Source: Bacteroidales bacterium
GTDB taxonomy: Bacteria > Bacteroidota > Bacteroidia > Bacteroidales > Paludibacteraceae
DNA: 43,463 nucleotides
Direction of reading: 5' to 3'
Assembly: GCA_012517575.1 (NCBI GenBank)
Contig: JAAYUQ010000155.1
Span: 1 to 43,463, forward strand
In this document: positions 1 through 7,505 of the stretch, one piece after another
Layout of the letters: every line of letters starts with the position of its first letter
Position numbering within the stretch: position 1 is the first letter of the stretch
Translations under genes and position numbers: made by a program
The notes under the pieces: generated by a model
What the model was told of the DNA's origin: nothing
The model's database searches: none
Seen by the model: only the letters and a program-made list of their open reading frames with translations

Positions 1-1468
1 CAACATAAAAAACCTGATTTACTTCATCGTAAATAATACCTAATGGCGCATCGAATTGAGCATCACGCAGTGCGCCATCGGAATAACCCGGATTCCCCGG
101 TCGACCGGCGAATGTAGAAACTTGCCCTTGGGGTGTTACTTTACGAATGCAGTTGTTCTCCGCATCGCATACATAGAAATTATCGTCCTTATCAAAAGCA
201 CCTTGCTGTGGAGTATTGAAGAGTGTATTTCCCACTCCAACACCATCTTGAAATCCGGCTTTCTGTTTACTGCCAACAAAAGGCTGGGGCTTTTCAAAAG
301 CTTTTTTGTCAAAGTTGTAATCCATTCTGGCAATATAGTGCTGATTTCTGACTACTATGTATGCAAAATTTCCACTCGGAGCAATTTGTATACTGAACTC
401 CCAACCATTATCCTGTACCAAAAAGTAATAGTTTGTTCCTTCCTGTCCATCGGTATTGAGATGGCTTGCATCAGGTCCTCCATATTTCCAAATCGATCCT
501 GAGCGATCAAAAACCTTATATACTTGCGATTTTTCATAACTGTTGAACCAATATTCTCCCGAAATAGGATGAATAGCTCCACCATTGCATTGTTTATGAT
601 GCATAACAGGTTGCCAGTAATTTTGTGGAAAACGATGGGTTATTGAATCACGGACAAGAATAATAGTCCCAATGCTGTTCCAATTCCCATCATCATTGGC
701 AATAATCATGGTGTCACCAATGCTGTTCGCTACCATTTGTCCATTTTGTTTTTTGAGTGTAAAAGCTATGGTTCGCGGACGATTAACACCATTTCCAGCC
801 CTGAAAAGTGTGGAAACTTGCTTGTTTTGCATATCGATGAAACGTACAGACCCATTGGACCAATTTCCATCTCCAGTAGATTCTTCTATCAGGAAAAAAT
901 TACGTGCCGTTCCTTCTGCAGTTTTCTCATCAAATGATAACCACGAGGGTGTATTAAACTGAGCTTTGCTAAAACTGCCATCTATCACGGCTGAATTTCC
1001 ATCCTGGTCGGTAAAGCCAAGAAAAGTTGAAACATTTTGCGTAAATTGATAAGTGAAATCCTTACTAAATGTTTTTTCTTGCACTTGATCACCTTCACCA
1101 ACCTTCACCTGAATTTTCGTAGATATCAACTCGCCCCCATAGTGTGGTTCTCCTTCCTTGAGCAACGATGGCACAATAACATAAATAATAGTACCTTCAG
1201 GATTTACGCCTATAACAGCTGCCTTTTTATTGTTAATAATTACATTAATTTTTGACTTATCCGAGCCAAAATTGCTTCCATAAATCAACATCTGAGTCGC
1301 CACTCTTCCCGAGTCGGGAGCGAAATGGTCAAGTACAACGGGTTGGTCGGGCTTGTATGGCACATCTTCGATTTCTGTTGAATCTTTACAAGAAGTAACA
1401 AAAAGCGAAAATGCGAAACAAGGTAGCATCACGACCCACCAAAGTTCTGTTCTTTTCCGTTTTTTCAT
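1..1468 (-). CDS. IPT/TIG and NHL-repeat surface lipoprotein (C-terminus outside window)
   Basis: The reverse strand is open from an ATG at 1468 to the window edge (489 codons, no stop), so the C-terminus is missing. The N-terminus is MKKRKRTELWWVV followed by a hydrophobic stretch ending FVTSC, a lipoprotein signal with Cys at about residue 27. Residues about 40-130 resemble an IPT/TIG immunoglobulin-like domain (PVVLDHFAPDSGRVATQMLIYGSNFG). The rest looks like a beta-propeller with NHL-type repeats, for example FNTPQQGAFDKDDNFYVCDAENN and FDAPLGIIYDEVNQVFYV, each preceded by a VSTFAG-like strand. Such lipoproteins are common in Bacteroidota polysaccharide-utilisation loci and are probably exposed on the cell surface. 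The ligand cannot be told. No SusC/SusD pair is visible beside it, but the locus continues to the left. Confidence 0.85.
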   Translation of the reverse strand, partial: MKKRKRTELWWVVMLPCFAFSLFVTSCKDSTEIEDVPYKPDQPVVLDHFAPDSGRVATQMLIYGSNFGSDKSKINVIINNKKAAVIGVNPEGTIIYVIVPSLLKEGEPHYGGELISTKIQVKVGEGDQVQEKTFSKDFTYQFTQNVSTFLGFTDQDGNSAVIDGSFSKAQFNTPSWLSFDEKTAEGTARNFFLIEESTGDGNWSNGSVRFIDMQNKQVSTLFRAGNGVNRPRTIAFTLKKQNGQMVANSIGDTMIIANDDGNWNSIGTIILVRDSITHRFPQNYWQPVMHHKQCNGGAIHPISGEYWFNSYEKSQVYKVFDRSGSIWKYGGPDASHLNTDGQEGTNYYFLVQDNGWEFSIQIAPSGNFAYIVVRNQHYIARMDYNFDKKAFEKPQPFVGSKQKAGFQDGVGVGNTLFNTPQQGAFDKDDNFYVCDAENNCIRKVTPQGQVSTFAGRPGNPGYSDGALRDAQFDAPLGIIYDEVNQVFYV

Positions 1469-1642
1469 TTTGTGTTAAAAAATTGATTAAATAAATATGA
1501 ATTGCTATAATTGAATTAGAGATTGCGAAATTTCTTTTTTTCTAATACCTTTTATTAATACTATACTGATTGATTATTCACTAAAATATATTGTATGTAA
1601 TATGCAAAATTATCTTTAGTTTTACGTAGCCTTTCCTCCTCG

Positions 1643-1981
1643 CTACACATCGGATGTACCTAAATCAGTTGATAATAAGAAAATATCATCCTTTCTAATA
1701 AAGGAGTAGATTTTATTATCATTACACACGGCGTTCACAAGCGAATTTTGTTCGCTATTTTCTTGTTGGAAATTGCATTCATTCAATTTATCTGAAGACG
1801 AACGCGTAAACAAATAAGGACCTGAAAAAATAAGAGAAAATGTAGAAGTAGGAAGGAATATATTAAAACTTGATTTGCAAAAATCCGTTTTAAAATTTGA
1901 TTTTGTTGAAGTATTTATTGTTACCAACAAACACAGAAAGGTACAAAAAAATATTATTCGAGTATTTTTCCTGTTTTTCAT
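1643..1981 (-). CDS. small secreted hypothetical protein
   Basis: This 112-residue frame is not recognised as any family. It starts MKNRKNTRIIFFCTFLCLLV, a convincing signal peptide or membrane anchor, followed by a polar region with three further cysteines. A TACTTTTG element on the same strand (2011-2018) lies 30 nt upstream of the start, which supports a real transcription unit. It sits between the regulator gene, whose stop is at 2106, and the IPT/NHL lipoprotein, all on the minus strand, and might be cotranscribed with the lipoprotein 174 nt downstream. No function can be assigned. It could still be a chance open frame in AT-rich DNA. Confidence 0.45.
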   Translation of the reverse strand: MKNRKNTRIIFFCTFLCLLVTINTSTKSNFKTDFCKSSFNIFLPTSTFSLIFSGPYLFTRSSSDKLNECNFQQENSEQNSLVNAVCNDNKIYSFIRKDDIFLLSTDLGTSDV

Positions 1982-2010
1982 ATTGATTAGACTGTTCGCT
2001 AATTATGCCC

Positions 2011-2018
2011 CAAAAGTA
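2011..2018 (-). promoter_or_regulatory. Bacteroides-type -7 element for the small secreted gene
   Basis: On the minus strand the sequence is TACTTTTG, an exact TAnnTTTG match, 30 nt upstream of the ATG at 1981. No TTTG is found at the expected -33 spacing. Confidence 0.35.
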
Positions 2019-2105
2019 AAAAAACCTAAATTAATTCTTGGGTTACAAACAGGGTTACAATAGAAAAATATCAGTAATTTTGCTCGAAAATGTGGTAAAA
2101 TTTAC

Positions 2106-4484
2106 TTAAACCTGATAATCTTCACCGGTGAGTATTTTATGATTTCGTTTATAATTGTTCAGGAAAGTTTTGGCTTCTTCTTTTTTCCCCAATTTATTAA
2201 ATGATTTTACACAAATATTTAAAACTTCATCGTTTAGGGGCTCTACTGAAAAATAAGTACCAGAAATAGAGATGACTTTCTGATACTGTTTTTCTCCATA
2301 TAAATAAATAACATATTCTCTTAACAATTTTTCCAATTTCTCTTCCTCCCGTGCTTTGTAATTATCCAATCCAACATCATGCACATTGGAGAGAAACGAA
2401 CCATTTTTAACAAGAGCTACCACCTGCTCCAACAAATCAGGATACGATCCTTGATCTGAATTTTGCAAACGCTGCAAAATATCGGAATATTCGAGATAAT
2501 CGCAATAAAAAGGCGACTCAAAGACAAAAAACCACTGATGATTTTGATGAACAAGTGAAATGCCATCGATGTCTTCCAAAATATTTCTCAATCTGTTAAT
2601 GGTTACTCCTCGGATATTTTTTGCACTATTTGTATCTTTGTCCGACCACAAGGTTGAAGTTAATTTCTCAGTAGAAATTCCAGCTTCCTCTGTTGTATTC
2701 AACAAAAGCAATAAGAACAAAGCTCTTAGTTTCATGCTGAAACGATAACTAATATCCTTGCCTTTAGCATCATAAACTATAAAATCACCAAAAACATAAA
2801 CAGCCGATGGACGAGGTACCTTCTTTTCAATCTTTTCTTCAGGCAACCAATAAGTAATTTTTTGTTGCTTATGCTTCTTATTTCTGTAAAAGAAATGCCA
2901 CAGAGCAAACCATAATGCGGACAAAACAAAAAGGACAATAACCACAAAAAATACGATTCTCGATTTTTGAATAGGCGCAAAACTATCTAATTGAGCTTTT
3001 GAAATAGGAGGAGATAACAACGAAAAAATTTGTACTTGAGTTAAATTATTCACGGTAAGTTCTTGAACAACAACATAAAATTCATTCATTTGCTTATTAT
3101 AAAACAAATTAACCGAAGTATTCGTATCTTCCGAATTGAAGTTGATAGAATCGCTTGTTACTTCGTAAGAACCATCTGCTAAGCTGAAACGATAAAGATA
3201 ACCTACAGTTTTGGCAATGTGATGCGCATAACATAAAGCATAAAAATATTTTTTATCATCACTCAATATCAAATTACTGCTGGGTACAAATTGCATTTTT
3301 GGAACATCTTCCAAACGCCATAAGTTGGTTACTGTTTTTGCTTTTAAATCTAATACATATAAATCGTAAAGGTTATGTCCTCCATGTTCCTCTCTTCCTG
3401 TTTCATTACCAAAACCACCAAAAATCAACTTTTCATCCGGTCGTATCCCGTCGCCCACAGCGGAATAGAAACGAGGCGAAATATTATCGCCTTTGAAATT
3501 GACTACTGTCCAACGTTTCGATTCAGGTTCATAAAAAGAAATTTTATTGGAGTATGTATGATTCTCAAATCCTCCAAACTGATATAAATCTCCTGCAGAA
3601 GAGTAAAACGTATTACTGTGAAGCAACAATCCTTTTTCGCCCTGCCAAACGCTATTTTTAATTTTTCTGGTCTCGATACGGTTATAGCGCGGATAATAGT
3701 AAATTGCAGAATCATTGCCATCAAAGCCAATTCTGTTCTCTGCTTCATCATAAGTAACATTCACTTCATTTTTCACCGTGAATTTAGATTTGGCTTGCCA
3801 GTAAAAGTGCTTATTGACAATCCATTCAGGATTTTTCACAAGAGCTTTAATTTTTCCTTTTTCATCAATTGCAAAATCACCTTTCGATTCACTCAACGGG
3901 AAAAAATATGATTTTCCATTCCCCGCTGTAATGCGTAAATTTTTTACCAACATTTGAGGAACATCCAAATTCAAACCATAGAGTCCAAATGCAAACTGTA
4001 GTAGAGAAGGATTTTCTAATCCCACGGGTGAACAAGAATACTGCTTATTTCGGATGGTAATTAAGGCCTTGTCTTGTATTAAATCAAAATGAATATTGAT
4101 ATGTAAAGTATTCTTTTTATCTATATCTTCTTTTATAACAGGAATTTGAACTGATTTATGCGTAATAGGACTGTGAAAATCGAGATACATACTGTCTATT
4201 CCATAGAAATTGACAAAAACAAATTCCACTTCCTGCCTTTTATTATTAATTACCCTGAAAATGTGTCCAAACTGATCACTGTTCCAGATAGATAAATCGA
4301 AACTAATGGTAAATTTATCTTCAAATTTCTGAAGTTTATCCCCGAAAAGGACAAGAGAAGTTCGCTTATCTACTTTTTCCTCGCTGGAAGTAAATAAAAG
4401 TCCGCCCAATGATTCTTCTGCATAAGAACATACAGAGCAAATACAGAAAACAATAATAATTTGTAACTTTTTTATGATTTGCAC
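2106..4484 (-). CDS. membrane-spanning transcriptional regulator: LamG/Kelch sensor, TM helix, winged helix and BTAD-like domain
   Basis: The chosen start is GTG at 4484, giving 792 residues and a signal sequence (VQIIKKLQIIIVFCICSVCSYA). An ATG at 4589 would put a non-signal extension inside the upstream gene. Residues about 25-230 look like a concanavalin/LamG-type sandwich. Residues about 270-500 carry Kelch-like blades (YQFGGFENHTYSN, LIFGGFGNETGREEHGGHN). A TM helix follows at about 508-530 (IVFFVVIVLFVLSALWFALW) with basic residues after it. Residues about 555-655 resemble the winged helix of OmpR/SARP regulators (YVFGDFIVYDAKG, then SAKNIRGVTINRLRNILEDI). The last 130 residues look like helical BTAD/TPR repeats. 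It follows the glutaminase gene by 2 nt and is surely cotranscribed. By analogy with CadC/ToxR it would sense a periplasmic ligand and act on DNA from the membrane. Its DNA target and ligand are unknown. Confidence 0.75.
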   Translation of the reverse strand: MQIIKKLQIIIVFCICSVCSYAEESLGGLLFTSSEEKVDKRTSLVLFGDKLQKFEDKFTISFDLSIWNSDQFGHIFRVINNKRQEVEFVFVNFYGIDSMYLDFHSPITHKSVQIPVIKEDIDKKNTLHINIHFDLIQDKALITIRNKQYSCSPVGLENPSLLQFAFGLYGLNLDVPQMLVKNLRITAGNGKSYFFPLSESKGDFAIDEKGKIKALVKNPEWIVNKHFYWQAKSKFTVKNEVNVTYDEAENRIGFDGNDSAIYYYPRYNRIETRKIKNSVWQGEKGLLLHSNTFYSSAGDLYQFGGFENHTYSNKISFYEPESKRWTVVNFKGDNISPRFYSAVGDGIRPDEKLIFGGFGNETGREEHGGHNLYDLYVLDLKAKTVTNLWRLEDVPKMQFVPSSNLILSDDKKYFYALCYAHHIAKTVGYLYRFSLADGSYEVTSDSINFNSEDTNTSVNLFYNKQMNEFYVVVQELTVNNLTQVQIFSLLSPPISKAQLDSFAPIQKSRIVFFVVIVLFVLSALWFALWHFFYRNKKHKQQKITYWLPEEKIEKKVPRPSAVYVFGDFIVYDAKGKDISYRFSMKLRALFLLLLLNTTEEAGISTEKLTSTLWSDKDTNSAKNIRGVTINRLRNILEDIDGISLVHQNHQWFFVFESPFYCDYLEYSDILQRLQNSDQGSYPDLLEQVVALVKNGSFLSNVHDVGLDNYKAREEEKLEKLLREYVIYLYGEKQYQKVISISGTYFSVEPLNDEVLNICVKSFNKLGKKEEAKTFLNNYKRNHKILTGEDYQV

Positions 4485-4486
4485 GA

Positions 4487-6976
4487 TTAGTTGGATTGAT
4501 AAATCAACTTGTCTTCCATCATTTTTATATAATAACCACCCAGTACCGACCTTGCCCGAAATGAAACATGTTCGGGTCGATCTGTCCAATACCAGTCTGA
4601 CATGGGAATGCGGTCTGTTGTTTCATTTACAAAACGATAAAGTGGTCTGATCAACTGTTGAAAATCGGACGTATTGCGTGCTAAAGTTGCCGACCATACA
4701 ATCCAGTCAGCTTTTGTGTATTGATGTCTGCTATCCAGTGGTAAACCATATTTGTTTTGTATAGTCAAATAATAAGCTATTTCCTTTTCAGGTACTTCAT
4801 GAGGGAAAGCGTTAATTTTCATTATTTTATCCCACACCAAATTATATTTTTGACTCCAAGTTCCAGGTTGGTCAAAAGCAAAGCGGTAATGATCACCATC
4901 ATCAGCTTTTTTTACCCATTCCAAAGCCATTTGAGAAGCTAATGAAGTATATTTTCTTGCAATATCGTTCTTTCCTAACATATCGGCCAAACGTCCATAA
5001 GATGCAATACCCAAAATAGCTTTGATGGAAAGGTTGGCATTATGAGCAGACTGACCTGCAAAAACATCAGTACTCCCCTGATAATCTGGGTCAAATCCTT
5101 TTTTTACAAGAAAATCTGCCCATTGCGAGAGTGTTTCCCAATGTTGTTCTGCGTATTGCGCGTTTCTTTCCATAGTTGCAATTGCTGCCGTGAGAATAAG
5201 CATATTTCCGGACTCTTCAACAGGTAACACCGTTCCTCCTACTTGACCGTTGGCAATAGGATAAAAACCAATGTCATGAGGTGCATAAGTTTCTTTCCAG
5301 ATTCCGCTTTCCACATAATAAAAAATCGGATTCAACATTCCTTTCAACAAATCTACATTATACAATAAAAACAAAGGTGCGGAAGGATAAGAAACATCTA
5401 CAGTGGCTATCGAACCACTACTATAATTTTCTTTTGAAAGAAAAAGTAAATCTCCATTGGGAGCTTGTACTAATTTATGTGCCGATACAGACTGTCGGTA
5501 AGCCAACGCACAAAGCTCGGCATACTCTTTTCCACCGGATTTGATTGCCTCTTTCATAAGCGTATTATCAAATTTATTACAAGCCTTCATGAGAGATTTG
5601 TATTCCTTTGCCGCTGTCGAAAACAAATCGATAATATTTTTATCACCCCTTCTGTTCCAATAGGGACGAAGGTTAACACCAAAATATTGGATGGAATAAA
5701 TATCGTCATAACCCAACATAAAATAACCACTCTTCACTCTTCTGACTTTTCCCAATGAACGGGAAAAAGCAAGTCTGTTCTGATCATCAGGCGAAGGGGG
5801 AATATTTTTGCCCAAAGTACCGGATTTTTTAAAATCAGAACGCATAGAATATCCATTACCAACTGCTGAGTTCGTACGTTCTTTTGGCGCACACAAATAA
5901 AAATATCCCCAATCAATACGTACATTATCGCCTTTCTTACCCAAAATATTCTGCTGTTTACTGCCTGTTTTTAAATAAAGCAAATTTCCTTTTTCAAAAG
6001 TTTCGCTTTTGCTTGCCTGATTATATACGTTCAGAGCCCACGCTGTACCAGCTTCCAAATAAAGACTGACTTCGTGGGATTGATTGTCGGTTGATGAAAC
6101 CTGATAAGAGATATAATTAATGGGACGAGAGAGCAAATCCAAATCATTCATCAACAATGGAGCAGTAAAAGTCAATTGTAACTTGACAGGACCACAAGTA
6201 AAATGGAAAATTGTTTGAGTAGGAAGTGCCTCAACCGAGTCCTGAATTGCAGTTTTTGCAAAACAAGCCTGACTTTCAATTTCCTCATTTAGACCAAAAT
6301 CGAGAAATGCGTCTCCTCCTTTATTCCGACAATGGGCAGCAATGATATTCTTTCCTTTCTGCAATGAAGAAACAACTTCTTCCGAAAGTTCCTGCGTTGC
6401 ATTATCCTGACACTTATCACTTATTCTGACAACTTCTATTCCGTTAATGTAAATTTCTACATCATCATCATGAGAATATTCTAGAAAAATTTTTTTACCC
6501 GACAAATCATTATCTAATGTAAATTCTCTCCTTACCCATATATTCTCGCTTTCCCAACCGGTATTAATGTTTTGATTTTCGCGCTTACCGAAAGCAGCTT
6601 TTCCTGTCTTCCAATTTTTGTCGTTAAAATTTCTTTCTATCCATTTTTCCGGAGGCATTTCATTCACATAACGAGCAGTCCAATCCTCACTTTCAGACAT
6701 TTTCTCCAGTGGCTTCAAAAGATTATTTTCAATTCCCATAAAACGGTATGTTTTCCCATCAACACGAACGGCTCCAAGCAATGGAAAATCTTTCCCTGTC
6801 CAATGACAGAGCTGTTGACGATATAAAGTATCGCCAAACAACCAAGCATTTGTATATGGATCAATAGTAATCAGCGGATATGCGGGAGCCCTCAACCGGC
6901 TTGAAATGTGCGATTCATTCTGTTCAGTACAAGCATAGATAAAAAGAACGAATAAAAAAAACGAAATTTTCTTCAT
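4487..6976 (-). CDS. glutaminase-family lipoprotein (DUF4964/DUF5127/DUF4965/DUF1793)
   Basis: The 829-residue product starts at the ATG at 6976, which gives a lipoprotein signal MKKISFFLFVLFIYAC with Cys16; an ATG 12 codons upstream would bury it. The mature N-terminus, LRAPAYPLITIDPYTNAWLFGDTLY, is typical of DUF4964 in Bacteroidota glutaminase-family proteins. Residues about 95-235 form an inserted galactose-binding-like sandwich (WIERNFNDKNWKTGKAAFG, SHDDDVEIYINGIEV, NIIAAHCRNKGGDAFLDFGL). The C-terminal half fits the DUF4965/DUF1793 alpha-helical barrel (TYAPHDIGFYPIANGQ, YTKADWIVWSATLA, MSDWYWTDRPEHVSFRARSVLGGYY). Despite the family name, the substrate of most members is untested; a glycan or a glutaminyl compound are both possible. 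It is the first gene of an operon with the membrane-bound regulator. Location is probably the outer membrane or periplasm. Confidence 0.85.
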   Translation of the reverse strand: MKKISFFLFVLFIYACTEQNESHISSRLRAPAYPLITIDPYTNAWLFGDTLYRQQLCHWTGKDFPLLGAVRVDGKTYRFMGIENNLLKPLEKMSESEDWTARYVNEMPPEKWIERNFNDKNWKTGKAAFGKRENQNINTGWESENIWVRREFTLDNDLSGKKIFLEYSHDDDVEIYINGIEVVRISDKCQDNATQELSEEVVSSLQKGKNIIAAHCRNKGGDAFLDFGLNEEIESQACFAKTAIQDSVEALPTQTIFHFTCGPVKLQLTFTAPLLMNDLDLLSRPINYISYQVSSTDNQSHEVSLYLEAGTAWALNVYNQASKSETFEKGNLLYLKTGSKQQNILGKKGDNVRIDWGYFYLCAPKERTNSAVGNGYSMRSDFKKSGTLGKNIPPSPDDQNRLAFSRSLGKVRRVKSGYFMLGYDDIYSIQYFGVNLRPYWNRRGDKNIIDLFSTAAKEYKSLMKACNKFDNTLMKEAIKSGGKEYAELCALAYRQSVSAHKLVQAPNGDLLFLSKENYSSGSIATVDVSYPSAPLFLLYNVDLLKGMLNPIFYYVESGIWKETYAPHDIGFYPIANGQVGGTVLPVEESGNMLILTAAIATMERNAQYAEQHWETLSQWADFLVKKGFDPDYQGSTDVFAGQSAHNANLSIKAILGIASYGRLADMLGKNDIARKYTSLASQMALEWVKKADDGDHYRFAFDQPGTWSQKYNLVWDKIMKINAFPHEVPEKEIAYYLTIQNKYGLPLDSRHQYTKADWIVWSATLARNTSDFQQLIRPLYRFVNETTDRIPMSDWYWTDRPEHVSFRARSVLGGYYIKMMEDKLIYQSN

Positions 6977-7135
6977 GAATGGATGAGTTGTCTTTAATAA
7001 ATAATTATTCAACTACAAAGTTACATTTTTTCGTGAAAGTATTCATTAAATTACAATTAATGTCGTAAAATAAACATTTCACTTATTGTATCATTCATTT
7101 TTCAAAAACAAAAACTAAAACAATTCTGATTTCAA

Positions 7136-7167
7136 CAAATATAAAGTTCAATAAATTGTACCACAAA
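7136..7167 (-). promoter_or_regulatory. promoter of the glutaminase-regulator operon
   Basis: The minus strand reads TTTG (7164-7167), 20 bp, then TATATTTG (7136-7143), a full match to the Bacteroides -33/-7 consensus with ideal spacing. It would give a leader of about 150 nt before the ATG at 6976. A second -7-like TAACTTTG (7016-7023) lies closer to the gene but lacks a -33 box. Confidence 0.6.
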
Positions 7168-7323
7168 CTTTTATAAGTTTTAATAAAATATAAATATTAA
7201 AAACAAAAATACAAAGTAATTGTATGTTATCAAAGAAAAAACGAAACTTGCTGGAAAAATTGAAAGGAAAGGGTACAAATTAGTGAATAATTGAAAATTT
7301 TCATCCATCACTAATTAACGAGT

Positions 7324-7442
7324 GTTTGATATAACAATTACATGCATTATCATATAAAAAATGATAATTAATAAGTTAATAAGGTTTATTCTTGTTGTTG
7401 AATATCGTTTATAATTGCTTATATCATATTCTTAAATCGAAC
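7324..7442 (-). repeat. MITE-like dispersed repeat, copy B
   Basis: Read on the minus strand, 7442-7408 matches 42232-42265 at about 31 of 35 positions with one gap, and 7398-7364 matches 42307-42341 at 32 of 35 positions. The two blocks are 9 nt apart here and 41 nt apart in the other copy. The ends, CTTAAATCGAAC at 7431-7442 and GTTTGATATAAC at 7324-7335, form an imperfect terminal inverted repeat (9 of 12). No target-site duplication is evident and no coding capacity exists. It lies 64 nt downstream of the copA stop. Confidence 0.65.
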
Positions 7443-7505
7443 TCATATGAAAAATGAAAATCAACATCGCTTTCACTAATAAAACAGTATCATAAATATC
7501 GAAAA

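Larger units (their letters stand above)
6977..7505. other. gene-free interval between copA and the glutaminase operon
   Basis: This stretch of about 530 bp is very AT-rich and has no credible coding frame. It holds the operon promoter (7136-7167) and one copy of the dispersed repeat (7324-7442), listed separately. A perfect 8-bp inverted repeat, ATTATCAT and ATGATAAT around a 7-nt loop (about 7346-7368), lies inside the repeat. Confidence 0.7.

Noticed and set aside
2075-2082. Plus-strand TAATTTTG as a promoter
   Set aside because: It would drive transcription only antisense into the regulator gene; such 8-mers arise by chance in AT-rich DNA.
4485-4589. Longer ATG start for the LamG/Kelch regulator at 4589
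   Set aside because: It would add 35 residues encoded inside the glutaminase gene and put the clear signal sequence in the interior; the GTG at 4484 restores a normal signal peptide.
7016-7023. TAACTTTG as the main promoter of the glutaminase operon
   Set aside because: It matches the -7 consensus but lacks a -33 box; the pair at 7136-7167 matches both boxes with 20-bp spacing.
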